Shown: positions 9,819 to 19,317, counted from the first letter of the stretch. The stretch is 64,000 nt of DNA from Sphingorhabdus sp. SMR4y (GCF_002218195.1 NZ_CP022336.1:1116001-1180000); one strand, 5' to 3'. A program made the numbers and translations. Notes: generated by a model from the sequence alone, not told the origin.

Positions 9819-9849
9819 AGGCAGCCAGCGCGATCTGGCTGCCTTTTTT
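9819..9849 (+). terminator. Rho-independent terminator of hsp20
   Basis: Perfect 10-bp stem AGGCAGCCAG (9819-9828) and CTGGCTGCCT (9835-9844), loop CGCGAT, running into six T at 9844-9849. It lies 29 bp after the hsp20 stop codon. Confidence 0.9.
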
Positions 9850-9868
9850 AATGAGGCTGAAATGAAAT

Positions 9869-9917
9869 GGGGCAGCCGGATGAGGATCCGACTGCCCCTG
9901 ACACCCGCTTGGTGTCA
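9869..9917 (-). terminator. Paired hairpins downstream of the Crp/Fnr gene
   Basis: Two adjacent inverted repeats lie past the stop of the minus-strand regulator. The 7-bp perfect repeat TGACACC/GGTGTCA is at 9899-9917, and a 13-bp repeat GGGGCAG-CGGAT with ATCCG-CTGCCCC is at 9869-9898. Its single variant pair is G-U on the minus-strand RNA but C-A on the plus strand, favouring a minus-strand function. Only a weak U-rich run follows, so termination efficiency is uncertain. Confidence 0.5.
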
Positions 9918-9960
9918 CTCTTGACGATAATTAACCCGGGTCGCAAAAGGCCAATTTTCG

Positions 9961-10647
9961 TCAAGAATCTGCTTCGGCGATATGGGAAAGCATCGCATGG
10001 TCCAGAATCCGGACCTTTCCGCTCTCCACTGCCACAATCCCGTTCTCTGACCAGGTGGATAGTTGCCGATTAATATGTTCGCGCGACATGCCGGCAAAAT
10101 TGCCGAGCTCGCTCTGGCTCAGGTCCAGCTTCAGTCGCCCCTCGTCTGCGCCGACCACTGATAATCTCAGCAGATAGCGTGCCAGTCGCGGCCCGGAAGT
10201 ATAGGCACGATCGCCTTCGATCATGCTGTTGGCCATCCGGATCCGCTTCGCCATGACCTTCAAAAGCCGCAGCGCCATATTCTTGTGCTTGGCGAGAATG
10301 TCTTCGAAAGCTTCCCGTGTGATCGAAAGCGCCGAAGTCGGTTCGATCGCAGTCACGCTGGCGGTTCGCTCGCCGCCATCCAGCAAGGCGATTTCACCCA
10401 GAACCTGCCCGGCTTCCGCATAGTCGAGAACAACTTCATAACCATTGCTGGCGATCATGCTGGTACGCGCATTGCCTGACAATAATATCAGAAGCGAGTT
10501 TCCAGGATCCCCCTGCATGATCAATTCGTCCCCTTTTTTATACTGCATGAAATTTCCACGCAATATCAAGTCTGCCAGCTCGGCGTCGTCGCAGTCGGCA
10601 AACAGGCTGTGCTCAGCCAGAATATTTGCCAACTCTTCGACTTTCAC
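9961..10647 (-). CDS. Crp/Fnr family transcriptional regulator
   Basis: A 229-residue regulator: cyclic-nucleotide-binding fold at about 10-130 with the phosphate cassette GEIALLDGGERTASV (84-98), then a winged HTH whose recognition helix is MSREHINRQL (187-196). It has the RExxxR pattern that reads TGTGA half sites in E. coli CRP. There is no FNR cysteine cluster. The cassette suggests cAMP or cGMP binding, which is inference. The frame is open to a GTG at 10719, but that codon lies inside a perfect CRP-type palindrome; the GTG at 10647 is the better start. Confidence 0.85.
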   Translation of the reverse strand: MKVEELANILAEHSLFADCDDAELADLILRGNFMQYKKGDELIMQGDPGNSLLILLSGNARTSMIASNGYEVVLDYAEAGQVLGEIALLDGGERTASVTAIEPTSALSITREAFEDILAKHKNMALRLLKVMAKRIRMANSMIEGDRAYTSGPRLARYLLRLSVVGADEGRLKLDLSQSELGNFAGMSREHINRQLSTWSENGIVAVESGKVRILDHAMLSHIAEADS

Positions 10648-10704
10648 TGCACCCGTCCCCCGGCCTTGCCCTGAAGTTTCACTAACTCTCTTTTGCCGTG
10701 TAAT

Positions 10705-10720
10705 TGTGACAATAGTCACA
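10705..10720. promoter_or_regulatory. CRP-type operator upstream of the Crp/Fnr gene
   Basis: TGTGACAATAGTCACA is a perfect 16-bp palindrome and an exact match to the CRP consensus TGTGA-N6-TCACA. It lies 58 bp upstream of the preferred GTG start of the regulator on the minus strand, which suggests autoregulation. Confidence 0.75.
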
Positions 10721-10786
10721 TCCTGTAAAATTTATTGGACAGATTCGACATGTGTCGAAACTGTCCAGAAAATTTGCTCGCGGATT

Positions 10787-12418
10787 CTAGACCAGCCTGC
10801 TTTGCTGCAATGCGGCGGCTATGAAAGAGGCAAATAAAGGATGCGGATCAAAGGGCTTGCTCTTCAGCTCCGGATGGAACTGGACGCCGACAAACCAGCT
10901 GTGATCGGGCCGTTCAACGGTCTCCGGAAGCTCGCCATCGGGTGACATGCCCGAGAAGATCAGGCCGGTTTGCTCAAGCCGATCGACATAGCCCTTGTTC
11001 ACCTCATAGCGATGCCGATGCCGTTCGCTGATTTCGCGGCTGCCATAAATTTCGCTGATTTTCGATCCCTGTCGCAGCACCGCGTCATAGGCGCCCAGGC
11101 GCATCGTACCGCCCAGGTCTCCCCCCGCTTCGCGTTTTTGCAGGCCTTCCTCGGTCATCCACTCGGTGATCAGGCCGACAACCGGCTCATCGGTTTCGCC
11201 AAATTCGGTCGTCGATGCACTTTCTATGCCGGCCAGATTGCGGGCCGCCTCGACGCAGGCCATTTGCATGCCCAGACAGATACCGAAAAACGGAATATCA
11301 TTCTCCCGGGCGAACTTGACCGAGCCGATCTTTCCTTCGCTACCGCGTTCACCAAAGCCACCGGGAACCAGAATCGCGTGAAGGGGCTCCAGCTTGGTCG
11401 CAAGATCTTCTTCATCTTCAAACAGTTCGGCATCGAGCCAGCGGACCTGTACTTTGACCCGATTGGCCAGACCGCCGTGAAACAGCGCCTCCTGAAGCGA
11501 TTTATAGGCGTCCTGCAGGCCAACATATTTGCCCACCACACCGACAATGACTTCGCCTTCCGGATGCTCGATCCGTTCCATGACATCATACCAGCGCGAC
11601 AGGTCCGGCTCCGGTGCGTCATCGATGGAGAAGGCGCGCAGCACCTCTCTGTCCAGGCCTTCCTGATGATATTGCAGAGGCACATTATAGATATTGCTCG
11701 CATCCAGTGCCGGAATCACCGATTCCTTGCGAACATTGCAGAATTGCGCGATTTTCGCCCGTTCGGTGTCGGGCAGCGGATGTTCGCAACGGCACAGCAA
11801 TATGTCCGGCTGGATACCCAGCGAAGTCAGTTCCCTGACGCTATGCTGTGTCGGCTTGGTCTTCAACTCACCGGCAGCGGCAATATAAGGCACCAGCGTT
11901 ACATGCACGGAAATCGCATTGTCCCGTCCGACCTTGTTGCGCAATTGCCGAATCGCCTCGATGAAAGGCAGGCTTTCGATATCGCCGACCGTCCCGCCAA
12001 TTTCGCAAAGGACAAAGTCGATCCCGTCGAGCTTGTCCTCGGCAAAGGCCTGGATCGCATCGGTGACATGCGGAATGACCTGGACCGTGGCGCCCAGATA
12101 ATCGCCACGCCGTTCCTTGGTAATGATCGACTGATAGATTCGCCCCGACGTGACATTGTCGGACTGCAACGAGGGAACGCCGGTAAAGCGTTCATAATGG
12201 CCAAGATCGAGATCGGTCTCCGCCCCGTCATCGGTGACATAGACTTCGCCGTGCTGATAGGGCGACATCGTGCCCGGATCAACGTTGAGATAGGGGTCGA
12301 GTTTCCGGATTCGCACGGAATATCCGCGAGCCTGCAACAGAGCGCCGAGGCTCGCCGCCATCAGACCTTTGCCAAGAGAGGAAACCACACCGCCGGTTAT
12401 GAAAATATATCGCGCCAT
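10787..12418 (-). CDS. pyrG: CTP synthase
   Basis: A 543-residue enzyme making CTP from UTP, ATP and glutamine. The amidoligase domain opens with [20 protein letters not shown] and carries [13 protein letters not shown] and the [13 protein letters not shown]-like stretch [13 protein letters not shown]. The C-terminal class I glutaminase domain has the nucleophile Cys in [12 protein letters not shown] and the HPE triad partner in [11 protein letters not shown]. Length is standard. It is downstream of secG and tpiA on the same strand, with about 180 bp between secG and pyrG. Confidence 0.98.
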   Translation of the reverse strand: MARYIFITGGVVSSLGKGLMAASLGALLQARGYSVRIRKLDPYLNVDPGTMSPYQHGEVYVTDDGAETDLDLGHYERFTGVPSLQSDNVTSGRIYQSIITKERRGDYLGATVQVIPHVTDAIQAFAEDKLDGIDFVLCEIGGTVGDIESLPFIEAIRQLRNKVGRDNAISVHVTLVPYIAAAGELKTKPTQHSVRELTSLGIQPDILLCRCEHPLPDTERAKIAQFCNVRKESVIPALDASNIYNVPLQYHQEGLDREVLRAFSIDDAPEPDLSRWYDVMERIEHPEGEVIVGVVGKYVGLQDAYKSLQEALFHGGLANRVKVQVRWLDAELFEDEEDLATKLEPLHAILVPGGFGERGSEGKIGSVKFARENDIPFFGICLGMQMACVEAARNLAGIESASTTEFGETDEPVVGLITEWMTEEGLQKREAGGDLGGTMRLGAYDAVLRQGSKISEIYGSREISERHRHRYEVNKGYVDRLEQTGLIFSGMSPDGELPETVERPDHSWFVGVQFHPELKSKPFDPHPLFASFIAAALQQSRLV

Positions 12419-12596
12419 GGGAGGAGAGGCTTAAGGCGTAAATGGCACAATTGGCAATCCCGCGAATCCGGAAAAGCGAAATAAATATTATTTGGCAGCG
12501 ACCTTTATCCACTCTGCGAGAGTCACCGATTTAGAGCGCACGGGAGGAGGTCGCGATTTCCTTGCAATCGCGCCAGAGACCAAATTGTCAGAAGTC
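12419..12596. other. Spacer between secG and pyrG
   Basis: No gene is visible. A 7-bp inverted repeat CGCGATT/AATCGCG lies at about 12552-12572, with no T tract on either strand, so it is not called a terminator. A transfer RNA sometimes follows secG in other bacteria; none is seen here. Confidence 0.5.
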
Positions 12597-12989
12597 TTAC
12601 TGGTCCAGCGGGACAGAGCCGTCGGTGCTGGCAGCCGGTTCTTCTTCTGCCGCTGCAGCAGCGGCCGCTGCCAGTGGATCGTCACCGACCAGAGGCACAT
12701 CGTCAGCCGGTGCGGAAATCGGTGCCGTATCGCGTTGCAGACTCTGGTCGATCGTCTCAACCTTGCCTTCTGCAGCAGCCAGAACCGCCAGAGTGATCGA
12801 CAATGCGACAAACAAGACCGCAAGAACCGACGTCGTCCGCGTCAGCAAGTCGGCGGCGCCGCGCGCCGACATCATGCCGGAAGGCGAGCCGCCCACACCC
12901 AGTCCGCCGCCTTCAGATTTCTGCATCAATATGACACCCACCAGCATGGCGGCGACAATGGCTTGAAGGACGGTGAGAAATAGAAACAT
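12597..12989 (-). CDS. secG: Preprotein translocase subunit SecG
   Basis: A 130-residue inner-membrane subunit of SecYEG. The pattern LFLTVLQAIVAAMLVGVILMQKSEGGGLG, then SARGAADLLTRTTSVLAVLFVALSI, gives two helices with the conserved QxSEGGGLG and the TR-T segment between them. The tail after residue 80 is a long Ala/Glu-rich low-complexity extension with a run of eight alanines, common in alphaproteobacterial SecG. It is directly downstream of tpiA, a common arrangement. Confidence 0.93.
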   Translation of the reverse strand: MFLFLTVLQAIVAAMLVGVILMQKSEGGGLGVGGSPSGMMSARGAADLLTRTTSVLAVLFVALSITLAVLAAAEGKVETIDQSLQRDTAPISAPADDVPLVGDDPLAAAAAAAAEEEPAASTDGSVPLDQ

Positions 12990-13233
12990 GAGTTTTCCGA
13001 ACTAATATGGCGAGCATGGCTCCGACGTGCAGCGCACATAGCGATTGACCCGCCGGAGTTCAAGCGATGATCGTCGTGCTTCCAACAGCCAAAGTTCGTC
13101 AAAGTTCGGGCCAAGGAAGGCTGGAAACACGTGGCGTTGGATAGAATATACCAAATGTCGGAAATTATATTACCGACAATATGATCATCCGCTATACTCC
13201 AGGCCGGGAGATATGGGCTTCGATCAAGTCCAA

Positions 13234-13980
13234 TCAGGCATCCGCAGCAGCCTCGATAATCGGTCCGAATTTGGCTGCCGTCAGGCTTGCACCGCCAACC
13301 AGTCCGCCATCGACATTGGGAACCGCGAGCAGCTCGGCGGCATTGCTGCCGTTCATCGAGCCACCATAGAGGATGCGCACATCCTCGCTGCCCTGCCCCA
13401 TCAATTCGCCGAGTTTTGCCCGGATCGCGGCGTGCATTTCTTCGACATCGCTGGCCTCGGGTACCCGGCCGGTACCGATGGCCCAGACCGGTTCATAAGC
13501 GATGGTCAGCCAGTCGGCGGCGGCACCGGCGGGGAAAGAGCGAGCGAGTTGTACGGTGACGATTTCAACGGCCTGTCCGGCATCACGCTCCTCTTCGGTC
13601 TCACCGACACAGATAATCGCCCCCATGCCGGCAGCATGGACTGCCTCGGCCTTGGCTTTTACTTCGGCATCACTCTCCTGCTGGTCGGCACGGCGTTCGC
13701 TATGCCCAAGGATTGAATAGGTTGCCCCCGCTTCTTTCAGCATGGCGGCGGAAAGACATCCGGTATGCGCTCCGTTTTCGGCAAAATGACAATCCTGCGC
13801 CCCGATGGGGAGGCCGGGATTGGCCTCCACCGCTGCGGCTATCAATGTGGCAGGAGGGCAAATTCCGACATCCGCGCTTTCGTGATTGGCGGCGATTGCA
13901 GCGATCGCGGCGATATCCGACAACTGCGCGCGCTGTCCGTTCATTTTCCAGTTGCCTACAATATATTTGCGGTTTGCCAT
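13234..13980 (-). CDS. tpiA: Triosephosphate isomerase
   Basis: A 248-residue glycolytic TIM barrel interconverting dihydroxyacetone phosphate and glyceraldehyde 3-phosphate. It has NWKMNG (catalytic Lys) at the N-terminus, the catalytic His in ILGHSERR, the catalytic Glu and loop 6 in AYEPVWAIGTG, and ILYGGSMNG for phosphate binding. It is divergent from ppiD; the 153-bp gap at 13981-14133 should hold both promoters. The 244-bp stretch to secG contains no further gene, only a 6-bp inverted repeat TGTCGG/CCGACA at about 13155-13178. Confidence 0.97.
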   Translation of the reverse strand: MANRKYIVGNWKMNGQRAQLSDIAAIAAIAANHESADVGICPPATLIAAAVEANPGLPIGAQDCHFAENGAHTGCLSAAMLKEAGATYSILGHSERRADQQESDAEVKAKAEAVHAAGMGAIICVGETEEERDAGQAVEIVTVQLARSFPAGAAADWLTIAYEPVWAIGTGRVPEASDVEEMHAAIRAKLGELMGQGSEDVRILYGGSMNGSNAAELLAVPNVDGGLVGGASLTAAKFGPIIEAAADA

Positions 13981-14133
13981 GTTGCCCTTAGCCTTTTTCT
14001 TTTTTCCAATGTTCGCCCGCTATCAAATATCCTTTCGCTTGCCAATTTCCTTCCGCAGTCTTTTGCTTGAACCACGAAGCCAAGCCGCCTAAAGCAAGCG
14101 CCAGTCGCACTCCCGCAATGGAACATCTCTTTC

Positions 14134-16077
14134 ATGATCAGTTTTTTCCGCCGTATTTTTTCTTCGAAACTCGGACTTTTTCTGACCTTCTGTTTCGTTG
14201 GTTTGATCGCCATTGCCTTTGCGACCGCCGATGTGTCGAGCAGCGGCACCTTCGGCGGCGTAACCGGATCGGGAACGGCTGCCAAGATTGGCGACAGCAA
14301 GTTGACCAGCGCGGAACTCGGTCAGTCCGTCAACAATGCCTTTCGCGGCGAACAGCGCCAGAATACCGGGCTGGATCTCAAGACCTTCATCAACGGCGGC
14401 GGCTTCGAAGATGTTCTCGAACGGCTGATCAACAGCTTCGCCATTGCCGAGTTCGGCACCAAATATGGAATGGCCGCCGGCAAGCGCCTGGTCGACGGGG
14501 AGATTGCCGGCATTCCGACCTTTCAGGGTGCTGATGGCCAGTTCAGCGAGGAGAATTTCCGTCGCGCCCTGCAACAGCAGGGCATCAACGAGACCCAGTT
14601 GCGGGACGATTTCACCCGCAACCTGATGGCCGAGCAATTGCTGACGACCGCGGGCTTCGGGGCCGCCGTGCCGCAGAAGCTTGTCATCCCTTATGCGTCT
14701 TTGCTGCTGGAATCGCGTGAAGGGCAGATTGCAACCGTCCCGTCTGTCGCGTTCATCGACAACAGCAAGCCGGCCAAGGCCGCCGTCGAAGCCTTTTATG
14801 CCAAGAACGCGTCCCGCTACACGATCCCCGAAAGGCGGACGATCCGCTATGCACTGTTCGAAAAATCGCGTTTCAATGACAAGATCAAGCCGAGTGAAAA
14901 GGAAATCGCCGGTTATTACAAGCTGAACAATGCCCGCTATTCGGCCAGCGAGACCCGCAATTTCAACCAGGTCATCCTGCCTACTGAAGCCGCCGCCAAG
15001 GCGCTCGCCGACAAGATCAAGGCTGGCACATCGATCGAGCAGGCTGCCCAGTCGGTTGGTCTTTCTGCCTCGGCGGTAGGACCGGTCAACAAGGCCGATT
15101 TTGCCAATAGCGCATCGCAAGCTGTGGCCAATGCCGCCTTTACCGTTTCGTCCGGTGCAATCGCCGGGCCGGCGCAAAGCGCGCTGGGCTGGCACATCGT
15201 CAAGGTCCGGGACATCAAGAAGATACCTGCCCGCTCGCTGGACCAGGTCCGCACCGAGATCGTTGCCGAACTGACCCGCGAGAAAATCGAGGAAGCGATC
15301 GCGGAATTGACCGTTCGTCTGGAAGATGAATTTGCCGACGGCGCGACGCTTGGCGATATCGCCGAGGCCGAAGAGCTCAAGATCGAGTCCACGCCGGCGC
15401 TTCTCGCCAATGGCCAGAACCCCAACGACCAGAATTACAAACCCATCCCCGAGATGCAGCAGATATTGCCGGTTGCCTTCGCCGTGGATGAGGACAGCGA
15501 TCCGCAGATCGTCGAGATCGTTCCCGGCGAGAAATATGCCGCCATCGATGTTTCCGAGATCACGGAATCCGCTCCGCCACCACTGGCCCAGATCGAGCAA
15601 CTGGTGACGCGGGACTATATGCTGGACCAGGGGTCAAAAAAGGCCAAAGCGGTCGCAGACAAGATCGCCAAGGCGGTCAGCAACGGCACCTCCCTGTCCA
15701 AAGCGGTGGCCGATGCCGGAGTGAATTTGCCCAATGTCCAGAAAGTCAGCGCCACACGGGCCGAACTCGCCCGGCAAAGCCAGGAGGGACAAGTTCCTCC
15801 ACCGCTCAGCCTGATGTTCAGCATGGCCGAAGGCACGGCAAAATCGCTTGCCGCACCGCGTGACCAGGGCTGGTTCGTGGTTGTACTCGACAAGCTCAAT
15901 CGCGGCGATGCCTCGAAGCGGGAAGATTTGCTGAACGCGACAAAGAACCAGTTCAAACAGGTGTTTGGCAATGAATATACCGCGCAATTCATCAACGCGA
16001 TGAAGGCCGATGTCGGTGTCGAACGCAACGAAGACACGCTGACCGCGCTGAAACAACAGCTGCTCGGCGGAAATTGA
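14134..16077 (+). CDS. ppiD: PpiD-like membrane-anchored peptidyl-prolyl isomerase
   Basis: A 647-residue periplasmic folding factor. A single N-terminal helix follows FFRRIFSSKLG (LFLTFCFVGLIAIAFATADV), then a SurA-type N-domain, a parvulin domain at about 255-375 (FNQVILPTEAAAKALADKIK and ALGWHIVKVRDI) and a second SurA-like region. The gene is 7 bp upstream of trpE, so the two probably share a transcript. The order ppiD-trpE is common in sphingomonads. The exact substrate set is unknown. Confidence 0.9.
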   Translation: MISFFRRIFSSKLGLFLTFCFVGLIAIAFATADVSSSGTFGGVTGSGTAAKIGDSKLTSAELGQSVNNAFRGEQRQNTGLDLKTFINGGGFEDVLERLINSFAIAEFGTKYGMAAGKRLVDGEIAGIPTFQGADGQFSEENFRRALQQQGINETQLRDDFTRNLMAEQLLTTAGFGAAVPQKLVIPYASLLLESREGQIATVPSVAFIDNSKPAKAAVEAFYAKNASRYTIPERRTIRYALFEKSRFNDKIKPSEKEIAGYYKLNNARYSASETRNFNQVILPTEAAAKALADKIKAGTSIEQAAQSVGLSASAVGPVNKADFANSASQAVANAAFTVSSGAIAGPAQSALGWHIVKVRDIKKIPARSLDQVRTEIVAELTREKIEEAIAELTVRLEDEFADGATLGDIAEAEELKIESTPALLANGQNPNDQNYKPIPEMQQILPVAFAVDEDSDPQIVEIVPGEKYAAIDVSEITESAPPPLAQIEQLVTRDYMLDQGSKKAKAVADKIAKAVSNGTSLSKAVADAGVNLPNVQKVSATRAELARQSQEGQVPPPLSLMFSMAEGTAKSLAAPRDQGWFVVVLDKLNRGDASKREDLLNATKNQFKQVFGNEYTAQFINAMKADVGVERNEDTLTALKQQLLGGN

Positions 16078-16084
16078 TCCCGTC

Positions 16085-17626
16085 ATGGCGGGCAGTTTCG
16101 GAACGGAAGCGGCGCGCGCGGCTCTCGACAGCGGCAAGCCGGCGCTGATCTGGCGGCGACAGGTGGCCGATACCGAGACGCCGGTGTCCGCTGCCCTGAA
16201 GCTGATGGAAGAAGGCCGCGGCGACTATCTGCTCGAATCGGTCGAAGGCGGCGAAACCCGCGGACGACACAGCATGATCGGACTGGCCCCGGATCTGGTG
16301 TTCCGGGCCGATGGCGACACAGCCGCAATCAACCCGGTCTGGCTGCAGGACCGCACGGCTTTTGCTCCGGAAGACAACGACAGCCTTTCCGCCCTCCGCA
16401 ATCTGGTCAAGGCCTGCCGTATGGACGTGCCGGAAGAATTGCCGCGCGCCCTCGCCTGTCTGGTTGGCTATTTCGGCTATGAAACCATCGGGCTGGTGGA
16501 AAAGCTTCCCCGAGCACCGCAGTCCGAGCTGGAACTGCCCGACATGCTGTTCGTCCGGCCGACCGTGATCCTGATCTTCGACCGGCTGGCCGACGAGCTG
16601 TTTCTGGTCGCCCCGGTGTGGCCGGAGACCGAGGGGAATCGCGACGCAAAAATCGCTTTGGCGGAAGACCGGCTGGATGAAGCGCAGCGGGGCCTCTCCA
16701 GCCCCGTTCGTTCCGATCTTGTCGAAGGACGCTCGTCAGCCGCTCCCAAGGCTGGCCTCACCCCCGACGAACCGGCGTTCACACCGCAAGTCCCGGCCGA
16801 AAAATATGGCGAGATGGTCCTGCGCGCCAAGGAATATATCGAGGCCGGGGATATCTTCCAGGTGGTGCTGGCGCAGCGGTTCACCACGCCCTTCGCCCTG
16901 CCGCCGATCGAGCTCTATCGCGCCCTGCGCCGGATCAATCCCTCGCCCTTCCTGTTCTTCCTCGACCTGCCCGGCTTTGCCCTCACCGGCTCCAGTCCGG
17001 AAATTCTGGTCCGCGCGCGCGATGGTGAAGTGACCATCCGTCCGATCGCCGGCACCCGTCCGCGCGGCGCCAACGCGACCGAGGACAAGGCGAACAGGGA
17101 AAGCCTGCTCGCCGATCCGAAGGAGCGGGCCGAACATCTGATGCTGCTCGATCTCGGGCGCAACGATGTCGGCCGGGTAGCCAGCGCGCACAGCGTCGAG
17201 GTCACCGACAGCTATACGGTCGAATTTTACAGCCATGTCATGCATATCGTATCCAACGTGGTTGGAGAGCTGGCCCCGGACAAGGACGCGCTCGACGCCC
17301 TGTTCGCCGGCTTCCCCGCCGGCACGGTCAGCGGCGCGCCCAAGGTCCGCGCGTGCCAGATCATCGCCGAACTCGAACCCGAAACCCGCGGTGCCTATGC
17401 CGGCGGTGTCGGCTATTTCTCGCCCGATGGCAGCATGGACAGCTGTATCGTGTTGCGCACCGGGATTGTGAAGGACGGCACGCTGCATGTGCAGGCGGGG
17501 GCCGGGATCGTGGCGGATAGCGATCCCGCTTATGAACTGGCCGAATGCCGGGCCAAGGCGGGCGCTTTGCTGGCCGCCGCAAAAGAGGCGGTGAAGCGGG
17601 CGCAGGATGTCGGCTTTGGCCAGTGA
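16085..17626 (+). CDS. trpE: Anthranilate synthase component I
   Basis: A 513-residue chorismate-using subunit that, with TrpG ammonia, makes anthranilate. The tryptophan-feedback motif LLES is at about 48-51; the catalytic chorismate-binding domain covers about 245-505 with IRPIAGTRPRG, LLDLGRNDVGRV, FPAGTVSGAPKVRA and QAGAGIVADSDP. The linker between the domains holds a 27-base copy of the genome's dispersed repeat (16704-16730), read as PVRSDLVEGR. trpG is not adjacent: 3.7 kb of other genes separates trpE from trpGDC. Confidence 0.96.
   Translation: MAGSFGTEAARAALDSGKPALIWRRQVADTETPVSAALKLMEEGRGDYLLESVEGGETRGRHSMIGLAPDLVFRADGDTAAINPVWLQDRTAFAPEDNDSLSALRNLVKACRMDVPEELPRALACLVGYFGYETIGLVEKLPRAPQSELELPDMLFVRPTVILIFDRLADELFLVAPVWPETEGNRDAKIALAEDRLDEAQRGLSSPVRSDLVEGRSSAAPKAGLTPDEPAFTPQVPAEKYGEMVLRAKEYIEAGDIFQVVLAQRFTTPFALPPIELYRALRRINPSPFLFFLDLPGFALTGSSPEILVRARDGEVTIRPIAGTRPRGANATEDKANRESLLADPKERAEHLMLLDLGRNDVGRVASAHSVEVTDSYTVEFYSHVMHIVSNVVGELAPDKDALDALFAGFPAGTVSGAPKVRACQIIAELEPETRGAYAGGVGYFSPDGSMDSCIVLRTGIVKDGTLHVQAGAGIVADSDPAYELAECRAKAGALLAAAKEAVKRAQDVGFGQ
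16704..16730 (+). repeat. Dispersed repeat half-unit inside trpE coding sequence
   Basis: This 27-base stretch differs at about three positions from the CCGTTCGTCCTGAGCTTGTCGAAGGAC half-unit found in many intergenic copies. It is in frame in TrpE at about residues 207-216, in the linker between N-terminal and chorismate-binding domains, and uses the same reading frame (VRPEPVEG type) as several nuo spacer ORFs. Confidence 0.65.
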
Positions 17627-17716
17627 GATGAAGGAATCTTTTGTTACCGCCAAATGGGCCTGGTGCGCGCAGCCCCCGAACATCAACGTCTGCCCTCTCG
17701 GCGCGCATGATTTCAC

Positions 17717-18577
17717 CTAGAAATTATCGGGCACCTCTTCACCTGTAACGGGATTGATGACCTTCCCCTTGGCAAAGCCAAGCACATCCGGAACCGGCCC
17801 CAGGCGGTCGATATTCACCGCGTTGGGCGTGAAAAATCGGCCAATGGCACGATATTGAGCAGCTTTGATTTTCGTATTGCTCAGAGTCTGGGGGATCAAA
17901 CTATCGGGTCGAGCAGTGCGCACCGTGCCAGAGAAGCCTGGCCTGCCCTCCAATTCTGGCGCAGTGGACCCTCGCAAAGAAAAGTCGCTGATCAGATAAC
18001 CAAGATCGGTCACTTCGCCCGCATTCGCGGTAAATCCCACTGTACCGAGGCACAAACAGAACATCAGTCGCGGCAGTCCGGTGGAAGGGGTGAAACCATA
18101 TAAGATATATTCGCCCGGCTTGGCCTCTACCAGAAATATTTCTTCATCGTCCGTTTTCAGGAAAGCATCGCCGTAATCCACATCTTGCAAATTTGCTATT
18201 TCGTCCCAGACGAAAGCAAAGCTGTCAATGGAGGGTTTTTGAGGTGCAGGGGCCGCGTTATCCCCGCGGCTCTGATACCGCTTCAGTTCACGCTCATATT
18301 GACGATTCAAGATTGGCAGTTGCTTGGCAAACGCGCTGGATTTTGCGATCTCATAACGCTCAATTTCAATCTCGGTCGGCACACGCATCAACAGTGGCTC
18401 GAGCGGCCTCACTCCATCCAGCTGCTTAACTCTAAACAGTAAATAAGCGCGATCAGCGCGAATTTCCAATCCCTGATCCGCCTTTATCTCGACGAGCTCG
18501 TCAGGCGGTTTGGCGGAGGCTGAACCGCCAAAACCTAGCGCCACCATGAGCAAGCCGAATATAGCACGCGTCACCAT
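17717..18577 (-). CDS. Secreted protein of unknown function
   Basis: A 286-residue protein with a clear signal peptide (MVTRAIFGLLMVALGFGGSA, cleavage likely after ASA). The mature part opens with VEIKADQGLEIRADRAYLLF, has a charged helical stretch near 75-100 (ERYEIAKSSAFAKQLPILN) and a region EIFLVEAKPGEYILYGF that resembles small secreted proteins of sphingomonads. I recognise no enzyme motif. It overlaps the preceding secreted gene by 7 bp, so the two are translationally coupled and may work together in the envelope. Confidence 0.75.
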   Translation of the reverse strand: MVTRAIFGLLMVALGFGGSASAKPPDELVEIKADQGLEIRADRAYLLFRVKQLDGVRPLEPLLMRVPTEIEIERYEIAKSSAFAKQLPILNRQYERELKRYQSRGDNAAPAPQKPSIDSFAFVWDEIANLQDVDYGDAFLKTDDEEIFLVEAKPGEYILYGFTPSTGLPRLMFCLCLGTVGFTANAGEVTDLGYLISDFSLRGSTAPELEGRPGFSGTVRTARPDSLIPQTLSNTKIKAAQYRAIGRFFTPNAVNIDRLGPVPDVLGFAKGKVINPVTGEEVPDNF

Positions 18578-19146
18578 TTTATTTCATCCAGAGGTTCAGC
18601 ATCCGGCCGAGGCCCCGAAGCAATTTTGGCTCGAACAGCAATAGACTCGAGAGAAAAACCATCGTTCATTATTTTCCAGGTCGCTTTGGGCATTGGAAAA
18701 CGCTGATAACCGCGAGGGCCAAGGCATTTTTGCAAACGCAATTGCTTCGCACGCTCGAGGCCCGATCCGCCTAGCAATGCGCCGATCAACAAGCCCGTCA
18801 GACCATAATTGTTCACCGCTGGGGCGGTGGCGTCGCGATCCTCTGGCGTACCGCGCCAAGCGATAAACATAGGCAACAGAGCCGCGTTACCTTCAGCTAT
18901 CGGCACAAAGCGATAGCAGTCTGCGAGATCAGCATAGGCCTCTTCATAGGTTGTAGATGCGCGCCAAAAGTAAAAATATTTCTCACCATTGCGCACAATT
19001 TTCGCGTCCCGCCCACCTGTTATCTCAGGAATTGCGATTTGGTCCGGATCGGGTATCGCCTCAATCTGCTGCGCTGTGGCGCTTGCCGGAAATATCAACA
19101 TTCTAATGATGAGAGAGAAAGCAAAACAAGACCATATTGCCTTCAT
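18571..19146 (-). CDS. Secreted protein of unknown function
   Basis: A 191-residue protein. The ATG at 19146 is chosen because it opens a signal peptide (MKAIWSCFAFSLIIRMLIFP, then ASATAQ); the frame stays open to 19392, but that part is a remnant of another gene. The mature protein contains YFYFWRASTTYEEAYADLADCYRF and a glycine-rich hydrophobic segment (YGLTGLLIGALLGGSGLERA) that could be membrane-associated. No known catalytic motif is seen. Its stop overlaps the start of the next secreted gene. Confidence 0.7.
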   Translation of the reverse strand: MKAIWSCFAFSLIIRMLIFPASATAQQIEAIPDPDQIAIPEITGGRDAKIVRNGEKYFYFWRASTTYEEAYADLADCYRFVPIAEGNAALLPMFIAWRGTPEDRDATAPAVNNYGLTGLLIGALLGGSGLERAKQLRLQKCLGPRGYQRFPMPKATWKIMNDGFSLESIAVRAKIASGPRPDAEPLDEIKW

Positions 19147-19317
19147 ACCATTTGGTCCTTCAACACTTGCTGACTTGCGGGTTACCTTGTCCCTCGCGCG
19201 ATCTGAAATCATACGCATTCGGTGCAGAATGGCAAATCTTTCAATGCACCAGAGACCTGACGGAGTCGGAAGCCAACGTTTCTCCCGCTTCCTGCTGCCA
19301 GGATAGATCGGCTCCAC

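Noticed and set aside
12552-12572. Inverted repeat CGCGATT/AATCGCG as a secG terminator
   Set aside because: No T tract follows on either strand and the stem is short.
14089-15600. Long minus-strand frame opposite ppiD (503 codons)
   Set aside because: Antisense shadow with Gly/Arg-rich composition; ppiD on the plus strand has clear domains.
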